This document shows, piece after piece, positions 15,955 to 24,684 of a DNA stretch of 51,534 bases (position 1 is the stretch's first letter; each line of letters begins with the position of its first letter). The translations under genes were made by a program, and so were the position numbers. The notes below the pieces were generated by a model, which made no database searches, had not been told where the DNA came from, and saw only the letters and a program-made list of their open reading frames with translations. Source of the DNA: Enterococcus raffinosus (GTDB lineage: Bacteria; Bacillota; Bacilli; Lactobacillales; Enterococcaceae); assembly GCF_018917525.1 (NCBI RefSeq), contig NZ_JAHLOS010000034.1:1-51534 (forward strand), written 5' to 3'.

Positions 15955-16191
15955 TAACGAAGAGAATTTAAACTTAAACCACTATCCATGACTGATTTAG
16001 TAGAAACTCGAAACTTCAGATTCAGTTTTTGCTAATAAGAAGGATAGATTTTCATAGTCAAACAAGATAGACCAAATAAAAGTTTTCTCAAAAAACAATA
16101 AAACGAATTCGAATGTTCTTATTTCTATCAACGTTGGTAGAGATAGGAACATTTATTTTTTTAGTTCATTTTAAAACAAGGAGAAGAATCT
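15955..16191 (+). other. Non-coding stretch with a strong terminator hairpin
   Basis: No gene was seen. The main feature is a hairpin at 16112-16154 (AATGTTC...TTCTATCAAC with GTTGGTAGAG...GAACATT, about 20 paired positions). It is followed by TTATTTTTTT (to 16162), an intrinsic terminator on the plus strand. It lies 180 nt after the lactate oxidase gene, so it may end that transcript or an unrecognised small RNA. Confidence 0.6.
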
Positions 16192-16251
16192 ATGTACATA
16201 CGTATTTTTGTAAGGGCGAATAAATTCATTGAATCACTTCTGAAAAAATAA
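16192..16251 (+). CDS. Possible 19-residue peptide
   Basis: A tiny frame (M-Y-I-R-I-F-V-R-A-N-K-F-I-E-S-L-L-K-K) is preceded by an excellent ribosome site (AAGGAGAAG, 8 nt before ATG). The peptide is cationic (two Arg, three Lys) and amphipathic, like small membrane-active peptides. It sits between a terminator and the binding-protein operon, and no promoter is evident between the terminator and this frame. It is not known to be translated. Confidence 0.25.
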   Translation: MYIRIFVRANKFIESLLKK

Positions 16252-16357
16252 CAAGTGTTGTTATTTAAAGGTTGTTCTATTACACAGTAAAGTTAAATTT
16301 ATCTGTCTTATTAACTGTTTTTCATAGGCGTTTTTCTATATGCTTGTGTTTTTTATA

Positions 16358-16366
16358 TGTTATAAA
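16358..16366 (+). promoter_or_regulatory. Extended -10 promoter of the amino-acid transporter genes
   Basis: TG-T-TATAAA lies about 50 nt before the GTG start at 16417. The -35 is not clear. Confidence 0.4.
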
Positions 16367-16416
16367 TGAGGCATCGTTTAATTAACTTATAAAAAAAAGA
16401 AGTGGAGATGACAACA

Positions 16417-17253
16417 GTGAGAAAATGGTTGATGGGGTTAATGGTGATTACAACGGGATTTGTATTAACTGCCTGTGGGAGCACACAGTCAAGTGGGGAT
16501 GATAGCTGGAAAAAAGTTAAGGATAGAAATGAACTGATAGTTGCTACGTCGGGGACACTTTTCCCGTCTTCTTATTACAATGACGAAAATGAACTAGTTG
16601 GCTATGATGTAGATGTTGCGAAGGCTGTTGCAAAGAAACTAGATTTAAAAATCAAATTTAAAGAATACAATGTCGACGGTCAGGTTACGGCTGTTAATCG
16701 TGGAGAAGCTGATTTTGCGGCGAATGATTTTGGCATGTCAAAGGATCGCGCTAAGAAATTTTCATTATCTTCTCCTATTAAATATTCCTTCGATAGTATG
16801 ATAGTTCGAAAAAGCGATGATTCTGGAATTCACTCCTTAAAGGATTTAAAAGGTAAAAAAGCTGCTGGTGAACCCAACACGAGTTACATGAAAATTGCCG
16901 ATAAATATGGTGCAAAAGCGGTGACTTACGATAATGCTACAAATGATCAATACTTGACTGACGTGGCTAATGGACGAACAGATGTAATTCTGAATGACTA
17001 TTATTTGCAAAAAATGTCTCTGGCGGCTTTACCAGATATTCCAGTAAAGATTCTAGAAGATGTCTATTTTAATGCAAATTCCACAGGTTTCCTTTTTAAT
17101 AAGAAAAATCAAACACTAAAAAAGCAAATTAATACGGCTTTGGCAGATTTGAAAAAGGATGGAACGCTAAAGAAAATTGCGGAACAGTATTTCGGTACGG
17201 ATGTTTCATCAAAACCTAAACAAGAAATAACCGAAAAGGTCTCGGCGGACTAA
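16417..17253 (+). CDS. Amino-acid ABC transporter substrate-binding lipoprotein
   Basis: This is a family 3 extracellular solute-binding protein of 278 residues. A lipoprotein signal (MRKWLMGLMVITTGFVLTAC) ends in the lipobox LTAC with Cys20. The binding domain has the family features WKKVKDRNELIVATSGTLFPSSYYNDENELVGYDVDVAKAVAKKL and EADFAANDFGMSKDRAKKFSLS. I chose GTG at 16417, which has GGAGATG upstream; an in-frame GTG 15 nt earlier overlaps that site. The ligand is probably a polar amino acid such as cystine or glutamine, but this is inference. It abuts the permease gene with a 1-nt overlap (TAATG). Confidence 0.9.
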   Translation: MRKWLMGLMVITTGFVLTACGSTQSSGDDSWKKVKDRNELIVATSGTLFPSSYYNDENELVGYDVDVAKAVAKKLDLKIKFKEYNVDGQVTAVNRGEADFAANDFGMSKDRAKKFSLSSPIKYSFDSMIVRKSDDSGIHSLKDLKGKKAAGEPNTSYMKIADKYGAKAVTYDNATNDQYLTDVANGRTDVILNDYYLQKMSLAALPDIPVKILEDVYFNANSTGFLFNKKNQTLKKQINTALADLKKDGTLKKIAEQYFGTDVSSKPKQEITEKVSAD

Positions 17254-17912
17254 TGTATATACCGGCAGTTGACTTAAGATTAATGTTTGAATCGATTCCT
17301 TTTTTATTAAGTGGATTAGGCTATACTATTGGAATTAGTTTGGTGGCATTTTTCTTTGGTAATTTGTTAGGCATACTTATGACCATCTTAGGATTTGTTC
17401 CTTTTCGATTAACAAAACTATTTGTTCGCTTTTATTTATCCTTTTTAAGAGGGACGCCAGCATTGGTTTTACTGTTTTTACTTTATTTCGGACTTCCATA
17501 TCAGCTGAATGCAGTAGTAGCGGCGATTATTTGTTTTAGTTTTACCAGCAGCGCTTTTATTGGTGAAATCTATCGCGGGTCGATTGCCGGAGTAAATGCT
17601 GGTCAATGGGATGCAGCTTATGCATTAGGAAATCGTTTCTTTCCCACGATGCGTTATATCATTTTGCCACAAGCCTTCCGGATTTCAATTCCAGCTTTGA
17701 GTAACGTAGCGATGGACTTGTTAAAAGGGACTTCATTAGCGGCAATGATTACAGTACCTGATATTTTTCAAAAAGCCAAAATCATTGGCGGTCGAACCTT
17801 CGATTATTTATCGATGTATCTGTTAGTGGCATTAATTTATTGGTTGCTTTGTATTGGGATCGGTCATATTCAGCATCGGCTAGAGAATTATTTTCAGCAA
17901 AAATATGTATAG
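17253..17912 (+). CDS. Amino-acid ABC transporter permease (HisM family)
   Basis: The 219-residue permease has about five transmembrane helices and the polar amino-acid EAA-loop signature (GQWDAAYALGNRFFPTMRYIILPQAFRISIPALSN, about 123-157). SFLRGTPALVLLFLLYFGLP is the usual conserved helix start. It partners the binding protein just upstream. No ATP-binding gene follows: a terminator and a two-component system come next, so the ATPase must be borrowed from elsewhere in the genome. Confidence 0.93.
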   Translation: MYIPAVDLRLMFESIPFLLSGLGYTIGISLVAFFFGNLLGILMTILGFVPFRLTKLFVRFYLSFLRGTPALVLLFLLYFGLPYQLNAVVAAIICFSFTSSAFIGEIYRGSIAGVNAGQWDAAYALGNRFFPTMRYIILPQAFRISIPALSNVAMDLLKGTSLAAMITVPDIFQKAKIIGGRTFDYLSMYLLVALIYWLLCIGIGHIQHRLENYFQQKYV

Positions 17913-17932
17913 TGTAATTGTAACTCTAATTA

Positions 17933-17963
17933 AGCAGAGTCCTAAGCGGCTCTGCTTTTTTTT
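17933..17963 (+). terminator. Terminator of the amino-acid transporter genes
   Basis: AGCAGAGTC and GGCTCTGCT pair (one G-T) around a 6-nt loop and are followed by eight T. Confidence 0.9.
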
Positions 17964-17981
17964 CGTGCGTTACAGATAACA

Positions 17982-18010
17982 TTGATAATCAACTTGAGAA
18001 ATTGGATAAT
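17982..18010 (+). promoter_or_regulatory. Promoter of the two-component system
   Basis: -35 TTGATA (17982-17987) and -10 GATAAT (18005-18010) have a 17-nt spacer. The transcript would start near 18017, which rules out a start codon at 17982 and supports ATG at 18048. Confidence 0.7.
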
Positions 18011-18047
18011 AAAGGATGTAAATAAATCATATGAAGAGGATCATAGA

Positions 18048-18728
18048 ATGAAAAAGAAAATTATTTTAATTGAAGATGATGAAAATCTTCGTCGAGGAAT
18101 CTCCTTTTACTTAGAACAAGAAGGATATGAAGTTACAGTAATTAATCGTGTTCAAGGTGCAATCGAGAGGATAAGAAAGGGTTCGCCAGATTTAATTATT
18201 TTAGATGTCACTTTACCTGATGGGAATGGTTTTGAGTTATGTCAGGAAATTCGGAAATTTTCGACAGTTCCAATCTTTTTCCTAACTGCTCATGATTTAG
18301 AATCCGATATTCTCACAGGGCTCTCGATCGGTGGGGATGACTATTTGACGAAGCCGTTTTCGTTAGCCATTTTAAAGGCAAAGGTTGCTTTGGTTTTCAA
18401 AAAACAAGAGGCTCAGGCAAAGAAGATTGAATTGCCACCTTTTACACTTGATTTGGATACCCACCGGTTGTTCAAAAACGATCAAGAAATCCCAATGAGT
18501 TCAACAGAATTCCGTTTGATTAATTATTTGATGAAAAATGCTGGGATTGTTTTAGAAAAAGAAGCGTTACTAGAAACACTGTGGGATGATCAAGGGAAAT
18601 TTGTTGACGAGAATGCGCTATCGGTTAATATTCGCAGGATTAGAGTGAAGCTTGAAGAGAATCCAAAAAAACCAAAATATATTGAAACAGTTCGAGGTGT
18701 GGGATACCTCTGGAAACGAAGGGAGTGA
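18048..18728 (+). CDS. OmpR-family response regulator
   Basis: The 226-residue protein has a receiver domain with Asp10-Asp11, phosphoacceptor Asp53 (IILDVTLPDG) and Lys102 (DYLTKPF). A C-terminal winged helix follows (about 128-226; VDENALSVNIRRIRVKLEE and YIETVRGVGYLW). Start ATG 18048 has AGAGGA upstream. It is followed by its kinase and an ABC transporter, the arrangement of BceRS-like systems that sense cell-wall-active peptides. A likely target is the ABC promoter at 19657-19689. Confidence 0.95.
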   Translation: MKKKIILIEDDENLRRGISFYLEQEGYEVTVINRVQGAIERIRKGSPDLIILDVTLPDGNGFELCQEIRKFSTVPIFFLTAHDLESDILTGLSIGGDDYLTKPFSLAILKAKVALVFKKQEAQAKKIELPPFTLDLDTHRLFKNDQEIPMSSTEFRLINYLMKNAGIVLEKEALLETLWDDQGKFVDENALSVNIRRIRVKLEENPKKPKYIETVRGVGYLWKRRE

Positions 18729-18734
18729 TTAAGG

Positions 18735-19637
18735 GTGCTCTATAGCATAACAGTTTTATTTTTTATATGCGTATTATTGATTTTTTTCTTCCAAATGCGA
18801 AAGCAGCATGAAAAGGAATTATCTACTATTGAAGAAGTTTTAGATATAGTTCTAAAGGGGGATTTTCCGAGAAACGCTGATTCTTATCAAGAAGGGCAAG
18901 AAAGCAAGTTGATTTTCAAAATATTGCGGATCGCAGAAGCAAATCAACTTTATCAAGAAACAGCTGCGCGCGAGAAGCAGCGTGTTCAAGAATTAATGGT
19001 TGATGCTGCTCATCAAATGCGGACGCCCATCACTAGCATGTTGATGTTCACAGAACTATTGCAAAATAAACAATTACCAGTAGGTGAGTCGCAAGAATTC
19101 TTGAGACGCTTGTCTTTTGACTCTCAACGTCTAAATTGGTTGGTGGAAGAATTTTTACATATGTCAAAATTCGAAACAGAATCGATGGAGTTAACAAAAG
19201 TGCGCCAAAACCTTAGTGAGACAATACAACAAGCAATTCTTCAAAGCAGCGGGACATCAGATCAGCAAGGTCGTTTTGTGGTAAAAGGCGCTGACGTTGA
19301 AATTACTCATGATATAAAATGGACTCGTGAAGCAATTGGGAATGTATTGGAAAATGCCTTGAAATATGCTTATGAAGGTTCACAAATAGAGATATCGGTC
19401 GATCGTCTAATTTCTTATACAAGAATTTCAATCAAAAATTGCGGGAAAACTATTTCTAGAGAAGAATTACCTATGTTGTTTACAAAATACTATCGTGGTT
19501 CTCAGTATCGAAATACGATCGAAGGGTTTGGGATTGGACTTTACTTAACAAAATTGATTTGCGAGGCACAAGGAGGCTATGTGTTGGCGGATTCTCAAGC
19601 AGAACAGACAACGATTTCTCTATTCTTACAGAACTGA
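18735..19637 (+). CDS. Sensor histidine kinase with a short membrane anchor
   Basis: The 300-residue kinase has a single N-terminal hydrophobic segment (about 4-20) and almost no extracellular part. A linker follows, then the HisKA domain with His93 (DAAHQMRTPITS). The ATPase domain has an N box (ENALKYAY) and a G box (GFGIGLYLT). A kinase with no sensing domain is typical of systems where the neighbouring ABC transporter acts as the sensor. The start is GTG at 18735, six nt after the regulator gene, with GGGAG upstream. Confidence 0.93.
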   Translation: MLYSITVLFFICVLLIFFFQMRKQHEKELSTIEEVLDIVLKGDFPRNADSYQEGQESKLIFKILRIAEANQLYQETAAREKQRVQELMVDAAHQMRTPITSMLMFTELLQNKQLPVGESQEFLRRLSFDSQRLNWLVEEFLHMSKFETESMELTKVRQNLSETIQQAILQSSGTSDQQGRFVVKGADVEITHDIKWTREAIGNVLENALKYAYEGSQIEISVDRLISYTRISIKNCGKTISREELPMLFTKYYRGSQYRNTIEGFGIGLYLTKLICEAQGGYVLADSQAEQTTISLFLQN

Positions 19638-19656
19638 CAGATTTGTTTGCAGTGAC

Positions 19657-19689
19657 TGACATTTTACTGTAAGAGTCCCTTGCTATAGT
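19657..19689 (+). promoter_or_regulatory. Promoter of the MacB/FtsX ABC operon with candidate response-regulator site
   Basis: TGACA-TTTTAC-TGTAA (19657-19672) is an inverted repeat close to the TNACA/TGTAA half-sites of BceR-like regulators, though with a 6-nt spacer where N4 is usual. It lies just upstream of an extended -10, TG-C-TATAGT (19681-19689). A second CTTACAG half-site (19624-19630, inside the kinase gene) and the direct repeat GTAAGAGT (19669-19676 and 19688-19695) add to the pattern. Self-induction of the transporter by its own two-component system is likely. Confidence 0.5.
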
Positions 19690-19717
19690 AAGAGTATCAA
19701 GAAGGGAGGTTGTTGGT

Positions 19718-20410
19718 ATGAACGTAGTTAAAACGAATCATCTAACAAAAACTTATGGTGAAGGGGAAAATCTGGTTCACGCAGTCGATGATGTAAACTT
19801 AACGATTGAAGACAATGAATTTGTAACGATTGTTGGAACTTCTGGATCTGGAAAAAGTACATTATTAAATCTTTTGGGAGGTTTAGATCGACCAACGTCT
19901 GGAAAAATTGAAATTTCCGGAAAGCAATTGGAGCATTTAAGCGAAGAAGAATTGACGATTTTCAGACGTAGAAATGTTGGCTTTGTTTTTCAACAATATA
20001 ATTTAGTGCCAATTCTAAGTGTTTATGAAAATATCGTATTGCCCATCCAATTAGATGGGAATACAGTAGATGAACCCTTTGTCGATGAGGTAATCAGAAC
20101 ATTAGGTTTAAAAGGCAGAGAGAGCCGCTTGCCGTCAATGCTTTCGGGGGGACAGCAGCAGCGAGTTGCGATTGCTCGTGCATTGGCAGCCAAACCAGCA
20201 ATCATTTTGGCAGATGAACCCACAGGTAACTTAGATAGCAAAAGCAGTCAAGATGTTCTTGGTTTATTGAAGCAGTCAGCAAAGAAGTTCAATCAAACCG
20301 TTATTATGATCACTCATAATGATCAAATCGCTCAACTAGCAGATCGAGTAATCCGTATCGAGGATGGCAAACTCTTTGATGTGCAGATAACAGGCGGTGA
20401 CTGGTCATGA
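19718..20410 (+). CDS. ABC transporter ATP-binding protein (MacB/BceA/LolD type)
   Basis: The 230-residue ATPase has Walker [10 protein letters not shown] (40-48), Q-loop [14 protein letters not shown], signature [16 protein letters not shown], Walker [15 protein letters not shown] and a switch His in [12 protein letters not shown] and [16 protein letters not shown] are characteristic of the MacB/FtsE family. It overlaps the permease by 4 nt. With the upstream two-component genes it forms a peptide-stress module. Confidence 0.95.
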   Translation: MNVVKTNHLTKTYGEGENLVHAVDDVNLTIEDNEFVTIVGTSGSGKSTLLNLLGGLDRPTSGKIEISGKQLEHLSEEELTIFRRRNVGFVFQQYNLVPILSVYENIVLPIQLDGNTVDEPFVDEVIRTLGLKGRESRLPSMLSGGQQQRVAIARALAAKPAIILADEPTGNLDSKSSQDVLGLLKQSAKKFNQTVIMITHNDQIAQLADRVIRIEDGKLFDVQITGGDWS

Positions 20411-22881
20411 AAGAACAGCGACAAGCAATTCATAACTTATGGCTAAATAGTTTTAAAAGCAATCGCAGACGTAATTTTTTTGTTGTGTTAGCACTCGTGT
20501 TGACAACGTTATTAATTTCATCAGTTATTGGTCTAGGGATGAGTTTCATTGAGGCGAGTAATAAACAAACAATTCAACGTGTAGGAACGATAGCTGACGC
20601 AAACCTTAATGATTTGACGAAACGGCAGATTGATATTTTAAAAGAAGACGCTTCGATTGAAACAGTTGGTACACAGCAAACAATTGGCGCTGTCGATAGT
20701 CAGCGATTAAAGAACACAAAGATACAAATGGCATTACACTGGTATGATAAAGCGGAATGGAATGGACTAAGAAAAGAAGCAATCAACGATTTCACTGGTA
20801 AATTTCCTGAGAAGGAAAATGAAATCATGGCACCGTTGGCGGCGTTGAAGGAATTAGGAATTTCAAAACCAGAAGCAGGACAGAAAATTTATTTGCCGTG
20901 TTTGATTGATGGAAAAAACATCAAGAAAGAATTTGTTTTGTCAGGTTATTACAAAGAATACGTGATTGCTCGAGTCGTTGATTTTAGTTACTTGTTAGTA
21001 TCTGATCAATTTGCAGAAAAATACAGCTCATCGACCAGCAGTAAAACGTATTCGATCAAGTATAAGGATAGCAATAACCTAGGACAGCAAAATAAAAAGC
21101 TTGCGAAAAAATTGAAGCTTAGTGAGACGCAAGAAATAAAGACGACACTGAAAGAGTCTAAACAAAGTGTAACTACATTGATTTTAGGAATAGGGATGTT
21201 TTTAGCAATCATTTTAATCTCGGGTGGCTTGTTAATCTATAATGTTTTGTATATTTCAATTGCCAACGACATTCGTTTCTATGGCCTATTAAAAGCTTTG
21301 GGGACAACAAAAAGACAATTGCGTAAAATCATTTTTTATCAATCTGTTCTCTTGTCAGTTATTGGTATTCCGATTGGATTAATCGGTGGGTTCAGTATTT
21401 CTCATGTACTGATTCCCTTTGTTATGAAGGCTACAAATTTTTCTGAAGCTGTAGTGGTATCGACCCAACCAATAATTTATTTTAGAGCGGGTTTGTTCGC
21501 TCTGATGATCATGCTGTTAAGTTCGATAAAACCAGCAAATTATGCTGCAAAGGTTTCACCTATCTTAGCAATCAATTTTACGGAGTCCAAAGTAAAAAAA
21601 AGAGATATTCGTTCAAAAAATGGCGGAAAGCTTTATCTAATGGCTTGGAGGAATATTTTTCGGGATAAAAAACGCGCTCTGATTGTCATTATCTCTATGA
21701 CCTTGGGAATCACCTCTTTTGTGGCGGTAAATACCATCGTCAAAAGTATGGATTTTGAAAAGTTTGTTTTGAGTGAGATGAACTATGACATTATGATTAG
21801 TCCAAGCCCTACGAATACCGATAACAAAGAATCTGATTCAAAAAGAACAGAGAAGGAACAGGTGAGTCAGCAATTAGTTCAATTAATAAATAAAAATGAA
21901 GATGTAACTTCAGCAGATATTTATTATTCAGAACCAGTTTTAGTGAATTACGACGAACAAAAATTTACCCCATATATTCGTTCCTATAATAACTATTTCA
22001 AGTATGCAAAAATCGAGCAAAAGCAGATTCAATCAGACGGCTTTGAAGGAGACTTAATCAGCATCGATACCGATGAGTTGGCTAAACTATTAGTGAAAAA
22101 TAATGAAAAATCATTTGATCAAACGGCTTTTGAAAATGGAGAGATTGCTTATATTCAATCTGATCATCCAGCAGATTTTTCGCATATTCCAGAAATACAA
22201 TTTTCTACAAGTGACAAACAACCACATCAGGTTAAAATTGCTGGTTTTGTACCTAACAACTATTTGGAGTTTCAGACCAGGGGCGCTCCTGCAATGTTTG
22301 TCTCAAGACAATATCTGGACAAAATTGCTCCCTACGCTAGTTTATGGAGTGCTAACATTAACATAAATAAAAAAACAGCTGATTTGACCTCTGAACAATT
22401 TCAACGTTTTATTGATGAACAATCCGCTTATAGAATAATGACGAAAACAGAAATGAGAAATCGAGCCGTTGAAGAAATTAGCACAATGAGGATGATGGGA
22501 AATACGTTGGCATTAGTATTGGCCTTGATTGGTTTGTTGAATTTCGTCAATATTATTACCACTAGTATTTTGGCAAGAAAACAAGAACTCGCAACTTTGG
22601 AAAGTATCGGTATGACTCGTAAACAAACGAATAAGGTTTTAATGTTTGAAGGGAGTTATTATGCATTGATTGTTGGAGGTCTCGTGATGACTTTTGGCCT
22701 AGGCATTACCTATGCTTTGTATTCGATTGTAAAACGATCAGCTACATATGCTAGCTTTGATTTGCCAATAGTAGAAATCAGTGTCTCGTTATTACTAATG
22801 TTCATTATTTGTTTGTTAACTCCATACTTAGTGATGAGGTCTTCGGGAAAGCGGAGTTTAGCCGAAAGAATCAAAGAATAA
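20407..22881 (+). CDS. Large FtsX-type ABC permease
   Basis: The 824-residue membrane protein has two FtsX-type core domains, each with three or four helices. The first is preceded by a helix at about 20-45 and spans about 255-390. The second follows a helix at about 425-445 and spans about 690-815. Two extracellular regions (about 50-250 and 445-685) rich in polar residues separate the helices. The repeated [16 protein letters not shown] ([14 protein letters not shown]) and [14 protein letters not shown] motifs are family marks. It is longer than BceB (about 650) and nearer the MacB/SalY type with duplicated domains. The likely role is transport or sensing of antimicrobial peptides, by context. 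Confidence 0.92.
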   Translation: MKEQRQAIHNLWLNSFKSNRRRNFFVVLALVLTTLLISSVIGLGMSFIEASNKQTIQRVGTIADANLNDLTKRQIDILKEDASIETVGTQQTIGAVDSQRLKNTKIQMALHWYDKAEWNGLRKEAINDFTGKFPEKENEIMAPLAALKELGISKPEAGQKIYLPCLIDGKNIKKEFVLSGYYKEYVIARVVDFSYLLVSDQFAEKYSSSTSSKTYSIKYKDSNNLGQQNKKLAKKLKLSETQEIKTTLKESKQSVTTLILGIGMFLAIILISGGLLIYNVLYISIANDIRFYGLLKALGTTKRQLRKIIFYQSVLLSVIGIPIGLIGGFSISHVLIPFVMKATNFSEAVVVSTQPIIYFRAGLFALMIMLLSSIKPANYAAKVSPILAINFTESKVKKRDIRSKNGGKLYLMAWRNIFRDKKRALIVIISMTLGITSFVAVNTIVKSMDFEKFVLSEMNYDIMISPSPTNTDNKESDSKRTEKEQVSQQLVQLINKNEDVTSADIYYSEPVLVNYDEQKFTPYIRSYNNYFKYAKIEQKQIQSDGFEGDLISIDTDELAKLLVKNNEKSFDQTAFENGEIAYIQSDHPADFSHIPEIQFSTSDKQPHQVKIAGFVPNNYLEFQTRGAPAMFVSRQYLDKIAPYASLWSANININKKTADLTSEQFQRFIDEQSAYRIMTKTEMRNRAVEEISTMRMMGNTLALVLALIGLLNFVNIITTSILARKQELATLESIGMTRKQTNKVLMFEGSYYALIVGGLVMTFGLGITYALYSIVKRSATYASFDLPIVEISVSLLLMFIICLLTPYLVMRSSGKRSLAERIKE

Positions 22882-22994
22882 TTGTAAAAGCTCAGGCCTA
22901 TGAAATATGTTAACCCTTCAAAAGTATACTATTTGATTATCCGGTCAGAAGATGTACACAAATTTTAAAATAATCGTTTAGAAGTGAGATTCAG

Positions 22995-23041
22995 AAAGCC
23001 TGATGATTGAATAGACTAATTTCAATCATCAAGCTTTTTTT
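22995..23041 (+). terminator. Terminator after the FtsX permease
   Basis: AAAGCCTGATGATTGAA and TTCAATCATCAAGCTTT form a long stem (one mismatch) with an ATAGACTAAT-type loop, followed by seven T. It lies about 110 nt after the permease stop. The interval holds a TATACT (22924-22929), so a small RNA ending here cannot be excluded. Confidence 0.8.
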
Positions 23042-23121
23042 GTGAAGGATAATCATCTGTAGCTGGAGTTCTAAAAGAATATTTGTGATAATAAAATAAA
23101 AAAACTGAAGAGGTGTTTGCT

Positions 23122-24585
23122 TTGAAGGATGGGCTATACTGGGCAGAAAAATTACGCAAGAAAGAAATCAGCTTTCAAGAGCTATTAACGAGTTTTGAGG
23201 AAAAGGTACGTAAGCAAAACGCAATGCTCAATGCATTTGTTACTATAATGGATCATGAGTCGCGTGAAGAATTTGAAAAACATACGGAGCTCTTAAATCG
23301 TCCATTCGCCGGTTTGCCGATCCCGCTGAAAATGTTAGGCCAAGAGAAAAAAGGTTGGTTAAGTACATCGGGTTCTAAGCTACTGAGAGAACATCGTGCA
23401 AGTCGTAACAGTAATTTCACCAATGAATTGATAGCAAATGGATTTGTGCCGTTTGCTCAGACAAATACGCCAGAGTTTGGTTTTAAAAATATCACTGATG
23501 CTGAGCTTTATGGTCCAGCTAGAAATCCATGGAATCTAGATTGTTACTCTGGTGGATCAAGTGGTGGTGCGGCCAGTGCCGTTGCTTCTGGCATTGTTCC
23601 AATAGCAGGAGCTAGTGATGGGGGCGGCTCAATTCGTATTCCAGCTTCTTTTTGCGGCCTGATTGGTTTGAAACCGACTCGTGGAACTATGCCGGTAGGA
23701 CCAAGTGGTTGGCGCGGGTGGCAAGGAGCGGCGATCGATTTCGCATTAACGGTTTCGATGCGGGACACGGAAAAACTTTTTTATGGAATGCGTGGAATTG
23801 ATAGTGCAGCACCGTATCAGGCTCCTGAAAAAGCATGGAGACATGAACAGGCTTCCCAAAAAAAGAAACTAAAAATTGCGGTGATTATTGATTCTCCAAT
23901 TAATTCAAATGTATCACCTGAGGCCGCCAGCGCAGTCGAAAAAGCACATGATTTTTTACTAAAACAAGGTCATCAGGTCGAGATGATTTCCTATCCTATA
24001 GACGGAAAAGAACTAATAACTAGTTATTATATGATGAACGGTGCCGAGACAGCAGCCATGTTTGCTGGAATCGAGCAAGGGTTAAGACGTCCGGTTGAAA
24101 GAAATGACATGGAGCTTATGACATGGGGAATTTACCAATATGGTAAAAAAATTCCTGCTAGTCGCTTTATTCATGCTCTGAATGTATGGGATCGAGCAGC
24201 TTTTATAATGGAGCAATTATTTACTGAATATGATTTATTACTAACTCCTACAGTAGCAACGACAGCTCCGAAAATAAATGACGATTTACAAAGCCCTGAG
24301 ATCCGGGATGCGTTGGAAATATCAGCAAATTTATCAGAAAATGAGCTACACCAATTAATTGATCAGATGTTTGAGAAAAGCCTTGAAATCACACCCTATA
24401 CCCAATTGGCAAATCTGACAGGACAACCGGCTATCAGCCTTCCTACCTATTTAACTGAAAAAAGGTTGCCTTTAGGTATCCAATTTATGGCAGCACGAGG
24501 CCGTGAAGACTTGTTGTTGCAAATTGGAAAATTGTTCGAAACAGAATATGGCTTCTGCTTACCAGAGTACTATTTAGAGAAATAA
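23122..24585 (+). CDS. Amidase signature family enzyme
   Basis: The 487-residue hydrolase has the full amidase signature. Catalytic Lys70 lies in LPIPLKMLG. GGSSGGAASAV (144-154) holds the cis-Ser (about 146-147). The nucleophile Ser170 is in DGGGSIRIP. FCGLIGLKPTRG follows. I chose TTG at 23122 because GAAGAGGTG lies 6 nt upstream; a GTG in frame (23113) overlaps that site. It cleaves amides; the substrate is unknown. GatA is less likely, because no gatB/C is near. The neighbouring amidohydrolase at 24685 may act in the same pathway, but each has its own signals. Confidence 0.9.
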   Translation: MKDGLYWAEKLRKKEISFQELLTSFEEKVRKQNAMLNAFVTIMDHESREEFEKHTELLNRPFAGLPIPLKMLGQEKKGWLSTSGSKLLREHRASRNSNFTNELIANGFVPFAQTNTPEFGFKNITDAELYGPARNPWNLDCYSGGSSGGAASAVASGIVPIAGASDGGGSIRIPASFCGLIGLKPTRGTMPVGPSGWRGWQGAAIDFALTVSMRDTEKLFYGMRGIDSAAPYQAPEKAWRHEQASQKKKLKIAVIIDSPINSNVSPEAASAVEKAHDFLLKQGHQVEMISYPIDGKELITSYYMMNGAETAAMFAGIEQGLRRPVERNDMELMTWGIYQYGKKIPASRFIHALNVWDRAAFIMEQLFTEYDLLLTPTVATTAPKINDDLQSPEIRDALEISANLSENELHQLIDQMFEKSLEITPYTQLANLTGQPAISLPTYLTEKRLPLGIQFMAARGREDLLLQIGKLFETEYGFCLPEYYLEK

Positions 24586-24599
24586 AATTATTTGTTTGG

Positions 24600-24637
24600 A
24601 CCGACAAAATTGGCTATCAATTTTGTCGGTTCTTTTG
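24600..24637 (+). terminator. Terminator of the amidase gene
   Basis: Perfect 13-bp arms ACCGACAAAATTG and CAATTTTGTCGGT with a 5-nt loop are followed by TCTTTT. Confidence 0.85.
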
Positions 24638-24684
24638 TTAAACTAATAGAGTGAAAACGTTTCATAATTGGAGGGGACATAAGG

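Noticed and set aside
24652-24664. cre-like TGAAAACGTTTCA before the amidohydrolase
   Set aside because: It is one base shorter than the cre consensus, so the half-sites are out of register. It is kept only as a remark.
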